This document shows, one piece after another, positions 51,752 through 61,595 of a stretch of 64,000 nt of DNA (position 1 is the first letter of the stretch; every line of letters begins with the position of its first letter). The position numbers and the translations under genes were made by a program. The stretch is from contig CP089461.1 in assembly GCA_026636295.1 (NCBI GenBank), forward strand, positions 558,001-622,000. The letters run 5' to 3'. This stretch comes from Medakamo hakoo. Its lineage: Eukaryota; Chlorophyta; Trebouxiophyceae; Coccomyxaceae. The notes beneath the pieces are model-generated. The model did not search any database. It worked only from the letters and a program-made list of their open reading frames with translations, and had not been told where the DNA came from.

Positions 51752-52297
51752 TCATTCCTCTATGACCGTGCGCGTGCCTTCCCAGGCGGCGCCGCCCAGT
51801 GGGCCGCCGCCGCCGCCAGCCGCCCGGCCCAGACCTTTCCGACCCGACCGCTTGGCGCCTGCAACAGCCGCGTACGCCGCCGCTTGGTCGTCCTCACCAA
51901 AGCCGGCTTTGGCGGCGCGGGGCGGGGGGGCGTCGGCCGACGCGGCGCCGACCAGCCCACCGGACGCGGCGCCCCGCCTGAAAGTGCCGACCCACCAGGC
52001 GGGCGAGCCGTCGGGCGCCGTGTCGGGCGACAGGACGACGGGCGCGGGCGGCGCGGAGGGTGGAGGAGGCGCCGGCGGCGTGGGCGGGCGGGGCGGCGGC
52101 GCGGGCGCCGCCTGCGCCGGCGGCGGCTGCGCGCCGGCGCCGCCCGCGGCCGCCGGCGCGGGCGCAGCGCCGCCCGCTGGCGGGGCCACGCCCAGGATCG
52201 CGGCCAGGTCGGTGGCCGAGTACTGGCGCGTCGCCTTCCCCGCCCGCCGCCGGGCGAAACGGGCCAGGTGGGAGTCTGTCCGCGCCGCGGCGGCCGG

Positions 52298-52328
<31 letters not shown>

Positions 52329-52982
52329 GGCGGCGGCGGCGCGGCCGCCGCGCCGCCCGCGCGCGCCGCCCTCCTCGCCGCCTTGTCCGCTTTGCGCGCG
52401 GCTTTCGCCTCCCGCCGCGCCGCCTTCCGCGCCGCTTTCCGTGCGGCTTTGCCACCATCGCCACCGCCGCCAGGCGGGGGAGGGGCGTCGCCGCCGCCCG
52501 TCCCACCAGCGGCGGCGGCGGCGGGCTTCAGCTTTGCGAGGAGGCTCTCGTAGCTTGCCATGCCGGCCGTCCAGTCGTGGGCCGCGCGCGCCGCTTCCAC
52601 GGCTCCCACGCCCGCCGCGTCTTTGCGGCGGCTCACTCGGACGTGGGTCTTCATGCCCTGCTTGCGCGCGCCCTGTGGTGCACGGAAAAGGGAGGGGGCA
52701 GAGACATGAGGACGAAGGGGATGGTCAGGGGGCGGGGGGGGAGAGGCGTTGCCCTGTTCCGTCTCCCGCCCCAGCGCCCCTTCAACTCACCAGGCCGTCG
52801 CCCTCCTTCCAGCCCATGGCCCGCAGCAGGCGGAAGCCGGCCGAGCTCTTGTCCACGCCCTCATAGCGGTCGATGATGGCGCCGGGCGTGGAAGTGGACG
52901 GGCTTGGCGCAGCGGCGGCAACGGCAGCAGCGGCGGCGCCGGCGCCGGCAGCCGTCGCGCCGGCCTTCTCTCGCCGCGGCAT
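51752..52982 (-). CDS. G-patch domain protein, PINX1-like
   Basis: Probable nucleolar G-patch cofactor for a DEAH RNA helicase. Exons 52982-52791 and 52672-51752 (370 aa). The G-patch spans the intron: SSAGFRLLRAMGWKEGDGL then GARKQGMKTHVRVSRRKDAA, followed by GVGAVEAARAAHDWTAGMAS and YESLLAKLKPA. The string after the G-patch resembles the PINX1/Pxr1 family and a plant D111/G-patch protein. The central region is a Lys/Arg/Ala-rich helix (AARKAARKAARREAKAARKA) typical of nucleolar proteins. The C-terminal part is Pro/Ala-rich and ends TRTVIEE. Telomerase inhibition, known for human PINX1, should not be assumed. Divergent from guanylate kinase by 270 bp. Confidence 0.82.
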
Positions 52983-53252
52983 TCGGAATGGACGCGACGG
53001 GGTCGACCACAAAGCACGAGGGCAGGTGTATACGGGCCCCTAGTAGACGCAGGCAGAATGTGGGAGAGGACAGGCGCCGCCTCGGTCTCGTGCGGCGGCC
53101 CCCGCGCCGATGTCTTGTCGGCCCCCGACTCGACCAACTTGTGTGAGCGCGGCGTCTGCTCTCCCACTCCCTCGTTTCTCTCCGACACACGCGCGCCGAC
53201 TCGCTTTCTGAGCCGTGCCCACCTGACCTGCGCGTGCCGACCCTTGACGCGC

Positions 53253-54500
53253 ATGCGAGGCAGCCTGCACCACATCCGCCTGGCGCGGCGCCTGCTGCTG
53301 TCGTCGAACGGCGGCGCGAGCGCTGTCGGACCGCCGCTGCTGGCGCCGCCGCTCGCCCGTTGCCCGTGCCTGGCTTCTACCTCCCGCCCGGTACTCCCGA
53401 TCCCTGCTCGTCGCAGAGCCATGGCTTCCGGCTCCCGCCCCGTGCTCGTGGCGGGTGTGGGAGGCGGCGGTGGCGGCGAGGGAACCGCGACCGCAACCGC
53501 GACGGCGGCAGGGCATGCGCCCACAGCGCCTGGCGTCCTCCCACCCGGCGACGCGTACGACGCGGTCGTCGACCGCCTAGGCCCCATGAGCGAGGCGCCC
53601 ATGGTGAGGAGGGATGGGAATGGAGGGAAGTGGGAGCCCTGCGCCCGCGCTCCCTCGTTTCGCCCTCGCGCGCTGGGGCGCATGGCCTCTGGCACGCCCG
53701 ACTCACCCCCCCCCGCCCCATCCCATGCCCCACTGTCCCAGGTCCCGCCGCCCCCGCCCCTGGTCCTCGTCATCTCCGGGCCCTCCGGCGTGGGGAAAGA
53801 CGCGGCGTTGGCAGCCCTGATCGCCGCCCGCCCACCAGGCTCCCTGAAGACCGTGGTGACGGCGACGACCCGGCGCCGGCGGCCCGGCGAGGTCGACGGC
53901 GTCGACTACCAGTTTGTGTCGCACGCCACGTTCAAAGCCTGGATTGACGACGGCGCCTCCCTGCTGGAGCACGCCCTGGTGTACGGCGAGTACAAAGGCA
54001 TTCCACGGTCGGGCCTGGACGCCGCCCTGGCCGCCGGGTGCGACGTCGCCCTGCGCGTGGACGTGCAGGGCGCGGCCGCGCTCAAGGGCCTCCTGCCAGG
54101 CGCGGTTCGCATCTTCATCGTCGCCGAGTCGGAGGCGGCGCTGGTGCGGCGCCTGACGGCCCGGAAAACAGAGCCCGTCGACGCGCTGGCCACCCGGGTG
54201 GGCACCGCCCGCCGGGAAGTGCGGGAAGCGGGCGAGTTTGATTACAGTTGGGTTTGTGTTAAGCTGTTTTTGATTGGGGGTGGGGGGTGGATGGAGTGGG
54301 ACTGGTTGGGGAGGCGGCTTTTCACGCGCGTTTCTCTTTCACTCGACTCACGCGCCTTCCTCCCGCACAACGCACTCTCAACAGTCGTCGTCAACCGGGA
54401 AGGCGACCTGGGCGGGACGGTCGCGGCGTTGAGCGCGATCATCGACGCGGAGAAGTGCAAGGCGGCGCGGCGGCGGGGTGGGGGTGGGGGTGGGACGTGA
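53253..54500 (+). CDS. GMK: Guanylate kinase
   Basis: Phosphorylates GMP/dGMP with ATP. Exons 53253-53603, 53742-54246 and 54385-54500 (323 aa). The catalytic domain begins at about residue 117: VLVISGPSGVGKDAALAALI (P-loop), TATTRRRRPGEVDGVDYQFV (GMP-binding), EHALVYGEYKGIPRSGLDAA, VALRVDVQGAAALKGLLPGA, RRLTARK in the lid region, and FDY joined across intron 2 to IVVNREGDL. Residues 1-115 form an extension with a basic, Leu/Ser/Arg-rich start (MRGSLHHIRLARRLLLSSNG), so organelle import is likely; a cytosolic form could begin at a downstream ATG (53421). Both introns are exactly 138 nt, multiples of three, and stop-free in frame. Confidence 0.95.
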   Translation: MRGSLHHIRLARRLLLSSNGGASAVGPPLLAPPLARCPCLASTSRPVLPIPARRRAMASGSRPVLVAGVGGGGGGEGTATATATAAGHAPTAPGVLPPGDAYDAVVDRLGPMSEAPMVRRDGNGGKWEPCARAPSFRPRALGRMASGTPDSPPPAPSHAPLSQVPPPPPLVLVISGPSGVGKDAALAALIAARPPGSLKTVVTATTRRRRPGEVDGVDYQFVSHATFKAWIDDGASLLEHALVYGEYKGIPRSGLDAALAAGCDVALRVDVQGAAALKGLLPGAVRIFIVAESEAALVRRLTARKTEPVDALATRVGTARREVREAGEFDYSWVCVKLFLIGGGGWMEWDWLGRRLFTRVSLSLDSRAFLPHNALSTVVVNREGDLGGTVAALSAIIDAEKCKAARRRGGGGGGT

Positions 54501-54829
54501 GACGAGGGGGCCGGGCCGGGGCCAGCAGCAGCGCTTTGCTTCATTGTCACCGCTTTTCTTCTTGTACCTTTTTGCTGCGCGCGGCGCGTGTGGAGGGGGG
54601 CCGCACGCTTGTGCGGGCACTCCTGTCCGCGTCCTGTGTGTTTGTTTTGCACGGATGTTTTTTTTTTGTGTCGTCCTGCCCCGCGCGCCCGCAACCCCGC
54701 CCCCGCCTCTCCAACTTTCACAAAAAAGACGAGACGCTCGCCCGTGAGAAACGAGGAAGGAAGGGGGGTGGGGCAGTCCCTCTCTGCTGGGCAAGTCACG
54801 CGTCACCGCCCTCTCTAGCCTCGCCTTCC
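54501..54829. other. Convergent 3' intergenic region, guanylate kinase / Mei2-like
   Basis: 329 bp between two stops. It has a T9 tract at about 54659-54667, a short A-tract near 54722 and pyrimidine-rich sequence. No gene recognised. Confidence 0.4.
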
Positions 54830-56759
54830 TCACTCTCCCTCCGCTCGCGCGGCGGGCGGCGGCGCCGGCGGCGCCGGCTCGGCAGCAGTGCCGTCGCCGC
54901 CGTCGCTCGTGCGGCCACCCTCGTCCTGCCCGCCCTCTCCCCTCTCCCCGCCCGCCACGGCCGCAGGAGGAGGAGGCGGCGGCGGCGGCACGGGCAGCCC
55001 GCCCGACCCTGCCGCCGCCCCTCCTCCCCCCCCTCCTCCTTCGACCTCAAACAGCAACGGCCCGCCGCCCAGGCCGCTGCCGCTCCCACTGCCGCCGCCG
55101 CCGCCGCCACTCCCAAACTTGGCGCCCCTGAAATGCGCGGCCAACGCGGCTCGGCCCTGCACCCTCGCCGGGCACACCGCGCACACTTTGCGCGAGCAGA
55201 ACGCCGGCCAGGGCGCGCCGTGGAAGGACGACGTGCATGCGGCCGCCGCGGCCGCGTCGGCGCAGTTGATGAAGGCAAAGCCCAGGTTCGCGCCGCGCCG
55301 GGCGTCCAGCGGCAGGTAGAAGAAGTCGTACCGGCCTTTCAGGCCCGGGACGGCGTCCAGGGCCGCCAGCACCATGGGCGCGGTGTATTTGTTGGGAATG
55401 TGGCGCAGCATGAGCGTGGTGACAGAGGACGGCGGCGGGGGCGGCGGCGGGGCGGGTGGTGGTGGTGCGGCGGCCGCGCGGTGGTGCGCGTGGCGGCCGC
55501 CACCACGGGCGTGCTGCTGCACGACCGCCGCCGTGCTGGTAGACGCGTCGCTGCTGGACCGAGCGGCGACGGCAACGGCAACGGCCGCGGCGGCGGCGGC
55601 GGCTTCAGCCGCGGCGGCCCGCTGGGAGAGGTGGGCGGCCGCTGCGGCCGCCGCGGCCGCGGCCGAGCGCGGCGAGCCCACGACGGCCAGGCCGCCACCG
55701 CCGCTGTTGGCCCGCGCAGGCGGGGACCAGGGGGGCGGCGACGCGGGCGTGCGGACGGCCCGCAGGGCGCCGGCAGCGGCGGCGTGCTGCTGCGGCGGGG
55801 AGCCGACCCCCCAGGCGGGCGGCGGGTGCGGCGGGTAGGGCGGCGCCGGCGACGGCGGAGGGGCGCCCTGCCACCCTGCCGCTGCCACTGCATTTCCGGC
55901 GCTCACGTCGTACAGGCCGTAGTAGGCGACCGCTGCTGCGTCCGGGACGTAGCCGTACGCGGCGCCGGGGTGGGCGTACATGCCTGGGTGTGGGAAGAAA
56001 GGCAGGGAGGGGAGGGGGAGGGGCGGCGTGAGGCGGTCCTGCGCCGAGCGCGCCCCGCTCCGCGTCCGGCTAGGAGCTTTTTCGCCTGTGTGTGCTTTTC
56101 TGGCGCGCGCGCCCTTCCGGTCCGGATCGCATTCCCCTCCGCTCCGCTCTCATTTTACCTGCTGTGTACATGGCTGCCGCGTAATCCTCGGCGGACCAGC
56201 AGCCGTACGCCCCCGGCGACGCGGGCGACGCGTAAAGCTGGGGCGGCGAGGCGGGTGCCCCATGCAACGGTGGGGGGTAGAAAAACGGCGGTCCCGCCGC
56301 CGGCATGGCCGCCATGGAGCTGCCATACACATCCACGTATGCGGCCGGTGTCGTCGCGTAGTAGTAAGGCGGCGCATTCGGCGGCGAAAAGTGTGCAGGC
56401 GCGGCGGCGGCGCGGGCGGCCGGAGGCGAGCGACCGGCGCCGGGCGACTGGGCGTGCCGCACAGGCGAGGAGAGCGGCACGCTCGCCGCCAGGGTTGCGG
56501 ACTGCCGCGCGCCCGCCACGAGCGTGGAGGGCGGCAAGGTCTCCTCGACCGCCGGAGGAGGCGGGGCCGGCCGCGGCGGCGGCGGCGCGGGCGCGCCCGG
56601 GATGGAGGCGGGCTCGGGCCCGGTCGGGGTGCCGGCATCGGCGTGCGGCGCCGCGGGCGCGGCGTCGGCTTCCGACACGGCCAGGCCGGCCAGGGCGGCT
56701 CCCGCGCTCAGAATCGAGCGTGGAGAGGTCTCCAGGTCTGGTGCTTTGGGCTCGGACAT
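54830..56759 (-). CDS. Mei2-like RNA-binding protein
   Basis: Member of the Mei2/TERMINAL EAR1-like family, which regulates meiosis in yeast and development in plants. Exons 56759-56159 and 55983-54830 (584 aa). The diagnostic C-terminal Mei2 RRM reads TTLMLRHIPNKYTAPMVLAA ... GRYDFFYLPLDARRGANLGF ... AFINCADAAAA ... SFHGAPWPAFCSRKVCAVCP ... ARVQGRAALAAHFRGAKFG. The two N-terminal RRMs of full-length Mei2-like proteins are not visible; this part is Pro/Ala/Tyr-rich low complexity (YYYATTPAAYVDVYGSS), as in the short single-RRM forms. After the RRM comes a Gly/Pro/Glu tail. Divergent from the E1 gene. Confidence 0.88.
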
Positions 56760-57248
56760 GATTGATTTGGAGGGGTGGTGGCGTGCCGGACGCGCCCACG
56801 GCCCCGTCGGGTTTTTTTTTTTTTTACGCGTGAGGAAGAGCGAGTGAGATTTGTTCCATCCACTCCTCTCTTCCTCGCGCGCTGCTGCTGCTCTCTGCGC
56901 GCAGAAAGAAAAACGAGCAGTTCGGTCTCCGCACCACCCCACTCCCCTCTTCGTCCGGCTCCGTCCAGGTGATCAAGGCTGCCCGCGCATGCCACAGCCC
57001 GCACCAGGCGGGTCCCAAGGCTCTCACCCGGCCTCTGCGAGCGAACAAAAAACGCGTCGTGCACACACACACGCTCGAGCACAAAAAAAAACGCCTGCCC
57101 ACCCTACCCGGACCCTCGTCCCGCCCAGCTCACCCGCCGTCGAGATGCGGAGTTGAGCTCTCGTCGCCCGGCGGGGCAGCGCGCCACCAGCCATCGCCGT
57201 TCGCCCCCCTCCGCCCTTTGTTTTTCGTGGCCGATCTCTCACGTTTCA
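56760..57248. promoter_or_regulatory. Divergent promoter region, Mei2-like / ubiquitin E1
   Basis: About 490 bp with T-rich (56810-56825), A-rich (57081-57090) and CTC-rich parts. It must hold both promoters and 5' UTRs. An upstream E1 5' UTR intron cannot be excluded. No specific element recognised. Confidence 0.4.
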
Positions 57249-60200
57249 ATGCCTCCTCCCCCGTCTCAACAGAGCCGCGCCCTTTGTATGACCGGCCCGG
57301 GCGCGACGGACCCCACGCCACCCAAGCCCACGACCGCGTCTGACACGCACCAACCGTCCATCAAGCGGGCGCGGCCGTCCCCTCCGACCACCATGGCTGG
57401 AACGACCGGCGGTGCGGCGCCGCCCGCGCGCCCAGCGCAACACGACCAAGAAATGGACATTGATGAAGACCTTCACTCCCGCCAGCTGGCCGTGTACGGC
57501 CGCGAATCCATGAAGCGCATGGCCGCCGCGTCCGTGCTGGTGTGCGGGCTGGGCGGCCTGGGCGCGGAAGTCGGTGTGTTTTTTGGGGGGAGGGTGGAGG
57601 GAGGAGGGAGAGAGAAAAAAACACGCGCACCCCCCCCCCCCCCGCGCGCCGGACACCTCGCCGTGCTCACCCTCCGCGCGGCCCTCTCCCCACTCGCAGC
57701 CAAAAATGTCATCCTGGCCGGCGTCAAGGCCGTCACCCTGCACGACACCAAGGCCGCCACCCTGAAAGACTTGGGCACGCAATTCTACCTGTCCGAGGCC
57801 GACGTCGGCACCAACCGCGCAGCCGCCTGCCGCGCGCGCCTGGCCGAACTCAACCCGGCCGTCGCGGTCACGGCCGCCCCCGACGGCACCCCGCTCTCCC
57901 CCGCCCTCATCTCCGGCCACGACGTCGTCGTCCTGACCGACGCGTCCACGGCTGACGCGGTCGCCATGGACGCCGCCGCCCGGGCCGCCGGCGCGGCCTT
58001 CATCCGCGCCGACGCGCGCGGCGTCTTTGGCTCCGTCTTTTGCGATTTCGGCCCGGCCTTCACCGTCTCCGACACGGACGGCGAACAGCCCGCGACGGGC
58101 ATCGTGGCCGGCATCACGCCCATTCCCGACCGGGGCGCGACGCTGGTCACGTGCGTGGAGGACGAGCGCCTGGAGTTTCAGGACGGCCAGCTGGTCGCGT
58201 TTTCAGACCTGAGCGGCTGCGAAGAACTCGCGGCCGCCGGCCCGGTCCGGGTGTCGGCCTGCAAGCCCACCTCCTTTGAAGCGGCCATCGACTCGTCCGG
58301 TTTCTCGCCGTACGTCCGCGGCGGCGCCGTCACGCAAGTCAAGGAACCGAAGACCCTGGCGTTCCGCCCGCTGGCGGAAGCCCTGGCCGACCCGGGCGAA
58401 TTCCTCATTTCCGATTTCGCCAAGCTGGACCGCCCGCCCGTGCTGCACCTGGGCTTCCAGGCGTTGGACGCGTTCGTCGTGGAAACAGGCCGCCTGCCCG
58501 CTCCCTGGGACGCGGCGGACGCGGCCCGCCTGGCTGAAATCGCGGCCGGGCTGAACGACGCAGCCGCGCCCGCCGCGCGCGTCGCTGACCTGACGACGGC
58601 CGACTCGGAGCCGTCCAAGTTGTTGGCGGCCATGGCCCACACGGCGGCCGGGGAGCTGGCGCCCATGACCGCTGCCCTGGGCGGCATCGTGGGCCAGGAA
58701 GTCGTCAAAGCCGCGTCGGGCAAATTCCACCCGGTCCACCAGTTTTTCTACTTTGACGCGACGGAGGCGTTGCCCGACTCCCCTCCCGCGGACGCGTCCG
58801 TCACGGGCGCCTCCCGCTACGACGGCCAGGTCGCCGTCTTTGGGTCGGCGTTCCAGGCCCGCCTGGCGTCCACGCGCGTGTTCCTGGTCGGCGCGGGCGC
58901 CCTGGGCTGTGAATTCCTGAAAAACTTTGCGCTGATGGGCGTGGCGTGCGGTGGGGCGGGCGAGGGCGGCAAAGCCGGCCGCCTCACCGTCACGGACGAC
59001 GACACGATCGAGCGGTCCAACCTGTCCCGCCAGTTCCTGTTCCGCGACTCGGACATAGGGAAGGCGAAGGCGTCCGCGGCCGCGGCCGCGGCCCGGGCCA
59101 TCAACCCGGACCTGGCCGTCACCGCCCTCCAGAACCGGGTCTCGCCCGAGACCGAGGCCGTCTTCGACGACGGCTTCTGGGGCGCCACCGACGTCGTCGT
59201 CAACGCCCTGGACAACGTGGCCGCCCGCCTGTACGTCGACTCCCGCTGCGTCTACTTCAACAAGCCCCTGCTCGAGTCCGGCACGCTGGGCGCCAAGTGC
59301 AACACGCAGGCCGTCATCCCGGGCCTGACGGAGAACTACGGCGCGTCCCGCGACCCGCCCGAAAAGAGCGCGCCCATGTGCACGCTGCACTCCTTCCCGC
59401 ACAACATCGACCACTGCCTGACGTGGGCGCGGTCCGAGTTCGAGGGCGCGCTGGACCAGGGCCCCGCGGAAGCGGCGGCGTACCTGGCCGACCCGGCCGC
59501 CTGGACGGCCTCGGTGCGCGGGGCGGCCGACGGCCAGGCGCGCGAGCAGGCGACACGCGTCGCGGCTGCGCTGGGCGACGACGCCGTGGCCGACTGGCCG
59601 GGCGCCGTCGCCTGGGCGCGCCGCACCTTCCAGGCGGCCTTCCACGACCGCGTCGCGCAGCTGACCCACACCTTCCCCGAAGACGCGACGACGTCGACGG
59701 GCGCCCTGTTCTGGTCGCCGCCCAAGCGCTTCCCGCGCCCGGTCGTCTTTGACCCGGCCGACCCGGCGCACGCGTCGCTGGTGCAGGCGGCGGCCATTCT
59801 GAAGGCGCGCGTGTACGGCGTGGCCGTCCCGGACTGGGCGGCCGACCCGACGCCCGCGGGCGCGCGCGCGGTCGCGGACGCGGCCGCCGCCGTGCCCGTC
59901 CCGGCATTTGTGCCCAAGGAAGGCGTGAAGATCGAGACGGATCCCAAGGCTGAAGGCGGCGGCGGCGGCGGGCTGGACGGCGGCGAAGACTTGGAGGCCG
60001 TCCTGGCCCGCCTGGAGGCCGCGGCGGCCGCGCTGCCCCCGTCCTTTGCCCTCCACCCCACGCCCTTTGAAAAGGACGACGACACCAACTTCCACATGGC
60101 GCTCGTGGCGGGCCTGGCCAACATGCGGGCCCGGTGCTACTCCATCCCCGAGGTGGACCGCCTGACGGCCAAGCTGATCGCGGGGAAGATCGTGCCCGCC

Positions 60201-60686
60201 ATCGCGACCGCGACCGCGCTCGCGACCGGCCTGGTCGGCCTGGAGCTGTACAAGGCGCTGGCGTCCCCCGCCAAGCCCGTCGAAGCCTACCGCAACACCT
60301 TTGCCAACCTGGCCCTGCCCCTCTTCGCCGCCGCCGAGCCCGTCCCGCCCAAGATCATCAAGCACGGCGAGGAGCTGAGCTGGACGCTGTGGGACCGGTG
60401 GACCATCGGCGGCGACCCGACGCTGCAGGAGGTCCTGGACTGGTTTGCCGCCAAGAAGCTGGAGGCCTACTCCCTGTCCTGCGGCCCGTCCCTGCTGTAC
60501 AACTCGCTGTTCCCGCGGCACAAGGACCGACTGGGCCGCAAGATGCGCGAGCTGGCGGCGGAAGTCGCCAAGCTGGACCTGTCGTCGCCGGCCGCCGCCA
60601 AGCGCCGCAAGTTTGACGTCGTCGTCGCGTGCGAGGACGAGGACGGCGAAGACCTGGACGTGCCGCTGGTGACGATCGAGTTTTGA
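57249..60686 (+). CDS. UBA1: Ubiquitin-activating enzyme E1
   Basis: Activates ubiquitin by adenylation and thioester formation, at the head of the ubiquitin pathway. Exons 57249-57573 and 57700-60686 (1103 aa; plant and animal E1s are about 1060-1080). The start at 57249 is the first ATG of the frame; 57288 and 57393 are alternatives. A basic KRARPS stretch near residue 39 could be a nuclear signal. The sequence then runs DIDEDLHSRQLAVYGRESMK, LGAEVAKNVILAGVKAVTLH, the second adenylation domain VFLVGAGALGCEFLKNFALM, DDDTIERSNLSRQFLFRDSD, the catalytic Cys region SAPMCTLHSFPHNIDHCLTW, NFHMALVAGLANMRARCYSI and a C-terminal ubiquitin-fold domain ending VPLVTIEF. The 126-nt intron is frame-preserving and stop-free. 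UBA6, the other animal ubiquitin E1, is not expected in algae. Confidence 0.97.
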   Translation: MPPPPSQQSRALCMTGPGATDPTPPKPTTASDTHQPSIKRARPSPPTTMAGTTGGAAPPARPAQHDQEMDIDEDLHSRQLAVYGRESMKRMAAASVLVCGLGGLGAEVGVFFGGRVEGGGREKKTRAPPPPPRAGHLAVLTLRAALSPLAAKNVILAGVKAVTLHDTKAATLKDLGTQFYLSEADVGTNRAAACRARLAELNPAVAVTAAPDGTPLSPALISGHDVVVLTDASTADAVAMDAAARAAGAAFIRADARGVFGSVFCDFGPAFTVSDTDGEQPATGIVAGITPIPDRGATLVTCVEDERLEFQDGQLVAFSDLSGCEELAAAGPVRVSACKPTSFEAAIDSSGFSPYVRGGAVTQVKEPKTLAFRPLAEALADPGEFLISDFAKLDRPPVLHLGFQALDAFVVETGRLPAPWDAADAARLAEIAAGLNDAAAPAARVADLTTADSEPSKLLAAMAHTAAGELAPMTAALGGIVGQEVVKAASGKFHPVHQFFYFDATEALPDSPPADASVTGASRYDGQVAVFGSAFQARLASTRVFLVGAGALGCEFLKNFALMGVACGGAGEGGKAGRLTVTDDDTIERSNLSRQFLFRDSDIGKAKASAAAAAARAINPDLAVTALQNRVSPETEAVFDDGFWGATDVVVNALDNVAARLYVDSRCVYFNKPLLESGTLGAKCNTQAVIPGLTENYGASRDPPEKSAPMCTLHSFPHNIDHCLTWARSEFEGALDQGPAEAAAYLADPAAWTASVRGAADGQAREQATRVAAALGDDAVADWPGAVAWARRTFQAAFHDRVAQLTHTFPEDATTSTGALFWSPPKRFPRPVVFDPADPAHASLVQAAAILKARVYGVAVPDWAADPTPAGARAVADAAAAVPVPAFVPKEGVKIETDPKAEGGGGGGLDGGEDLEAVLARLEAAAAALPPSFALHPTPFEKDDDTNFHMALVAGLANMRARCYSIPEVDRLTAKLIAGKIVPAIATATALATGLVGLELYKALASPAKPVEAYRNTFANLALPLFAAAEPVPPKIIKHGEELSWTLWDRWTIGGDPTLQEVLDWFAAKKLEAYSLSCGPSLLYNSLFPRHKDRLGRKMRELAAEVAKLDLSSPAAAKRRKFDVVVACEDEDGEDLDVPLVTIEF

Positions 60687-61184
60687 GCTGTGTGGGATGT
60701 GTGTGCGTGTGTGCGTGTGTGTGGAGTGGAGTGGGGTGAGGTGGGGGTGTGTGCTGTGTGTGCGCGCTTTTTGCGCGCGCCGGCTTGAATGGAACAAGAG
60801 AGAGAAGGGAAGGGGGAGCCTGGGTGGATGGATGAGAGACGAAGAGAGAGTGCGTGGGTGGCTTGTGTTTTTTCTTTTCCCCGTGTGTGTGGGAGGGGTG
60901 GGAGGGCGGGGAGAGCGCGCGCTCTGCGCGCGGGCTCCCTCCAGCCTCCGTAGAGATACGAGAGAGAGCGCGGGATTCCGCGAAAGCGCGCAGACGAGCG
61001 AACAAGGAAAGGGATGGGAGGGATGGAGAGCGTGGGTTGCAAGGAAAAACGACCCTCACTGTCGACCTCGCACGAAAAAAAAAAAAAAAACGACCGACAC
61101 AACAAAACTCTCTCCCGTCTAAAACTCATCTCCCTCTGACCGGGGGGGCGTGCAAATACAGCCGCGCCTCCGCTCTCTGCGCCC
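60687..61184. other. Convergent 3' intergenic region, E1 / uncharacterised gene
   Basis: About 500 bp with GT-rich repeats after the E1 stop (60695-60765), GA-rich stretches and an A-run at about 61075-61090. No gene recognised; it probably holds both 3' UTRs. Confidence 0.4.
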
Positions 61185-61564
61185 CTACACTGGGGGCGGC
61201 CACACGCCGTCCGCGCGCGCCGCTGCATCCACCGCGACCAGGCTGGCCGTCATCCACACGCCGTCCGCCCGGCCACCGGACCTGGCCACGAGCGACACGT
61301 CAAACAGGCCGCTGTCTGTTGGCGTGGCGGTGTCGGGCGCCGCCGTGGACGGCGACGGCCCCGGCAGGACGGGCGGCGGCGCGTGCGAGGGTGGGGAGAC
61401 CGCGACCCGCCGCAACGCCCGCCGCTCGCCCGCGGCGCCCTCCCAGTCAAAGCGGGCGACGATGTCGTAGCCGTCGTGGTTGAGCAGGCGGGCGTACGTC
61501 CGCGTGTGGAAACAGCGGCGGAAGCGCTCAAACTGGCCGAGGTCCATGAGCGTGCTGGGTGTGT

Positions 61565-61595
<31 letters not shown>

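Noticed and set aside
58203-60797. Long minus-strand ORF (864 codons) opposite ubiquitin E1
   Set aside because: Antisense shadow of the E1 coding sequence with no recognisable motifs.
8274-61184. Green-algal TGTAA polyadenylation signals after stop codons
   Set aside because: I did not find TGTAA consistently in the short 3' regions, so no poly(A) signals are annotated.
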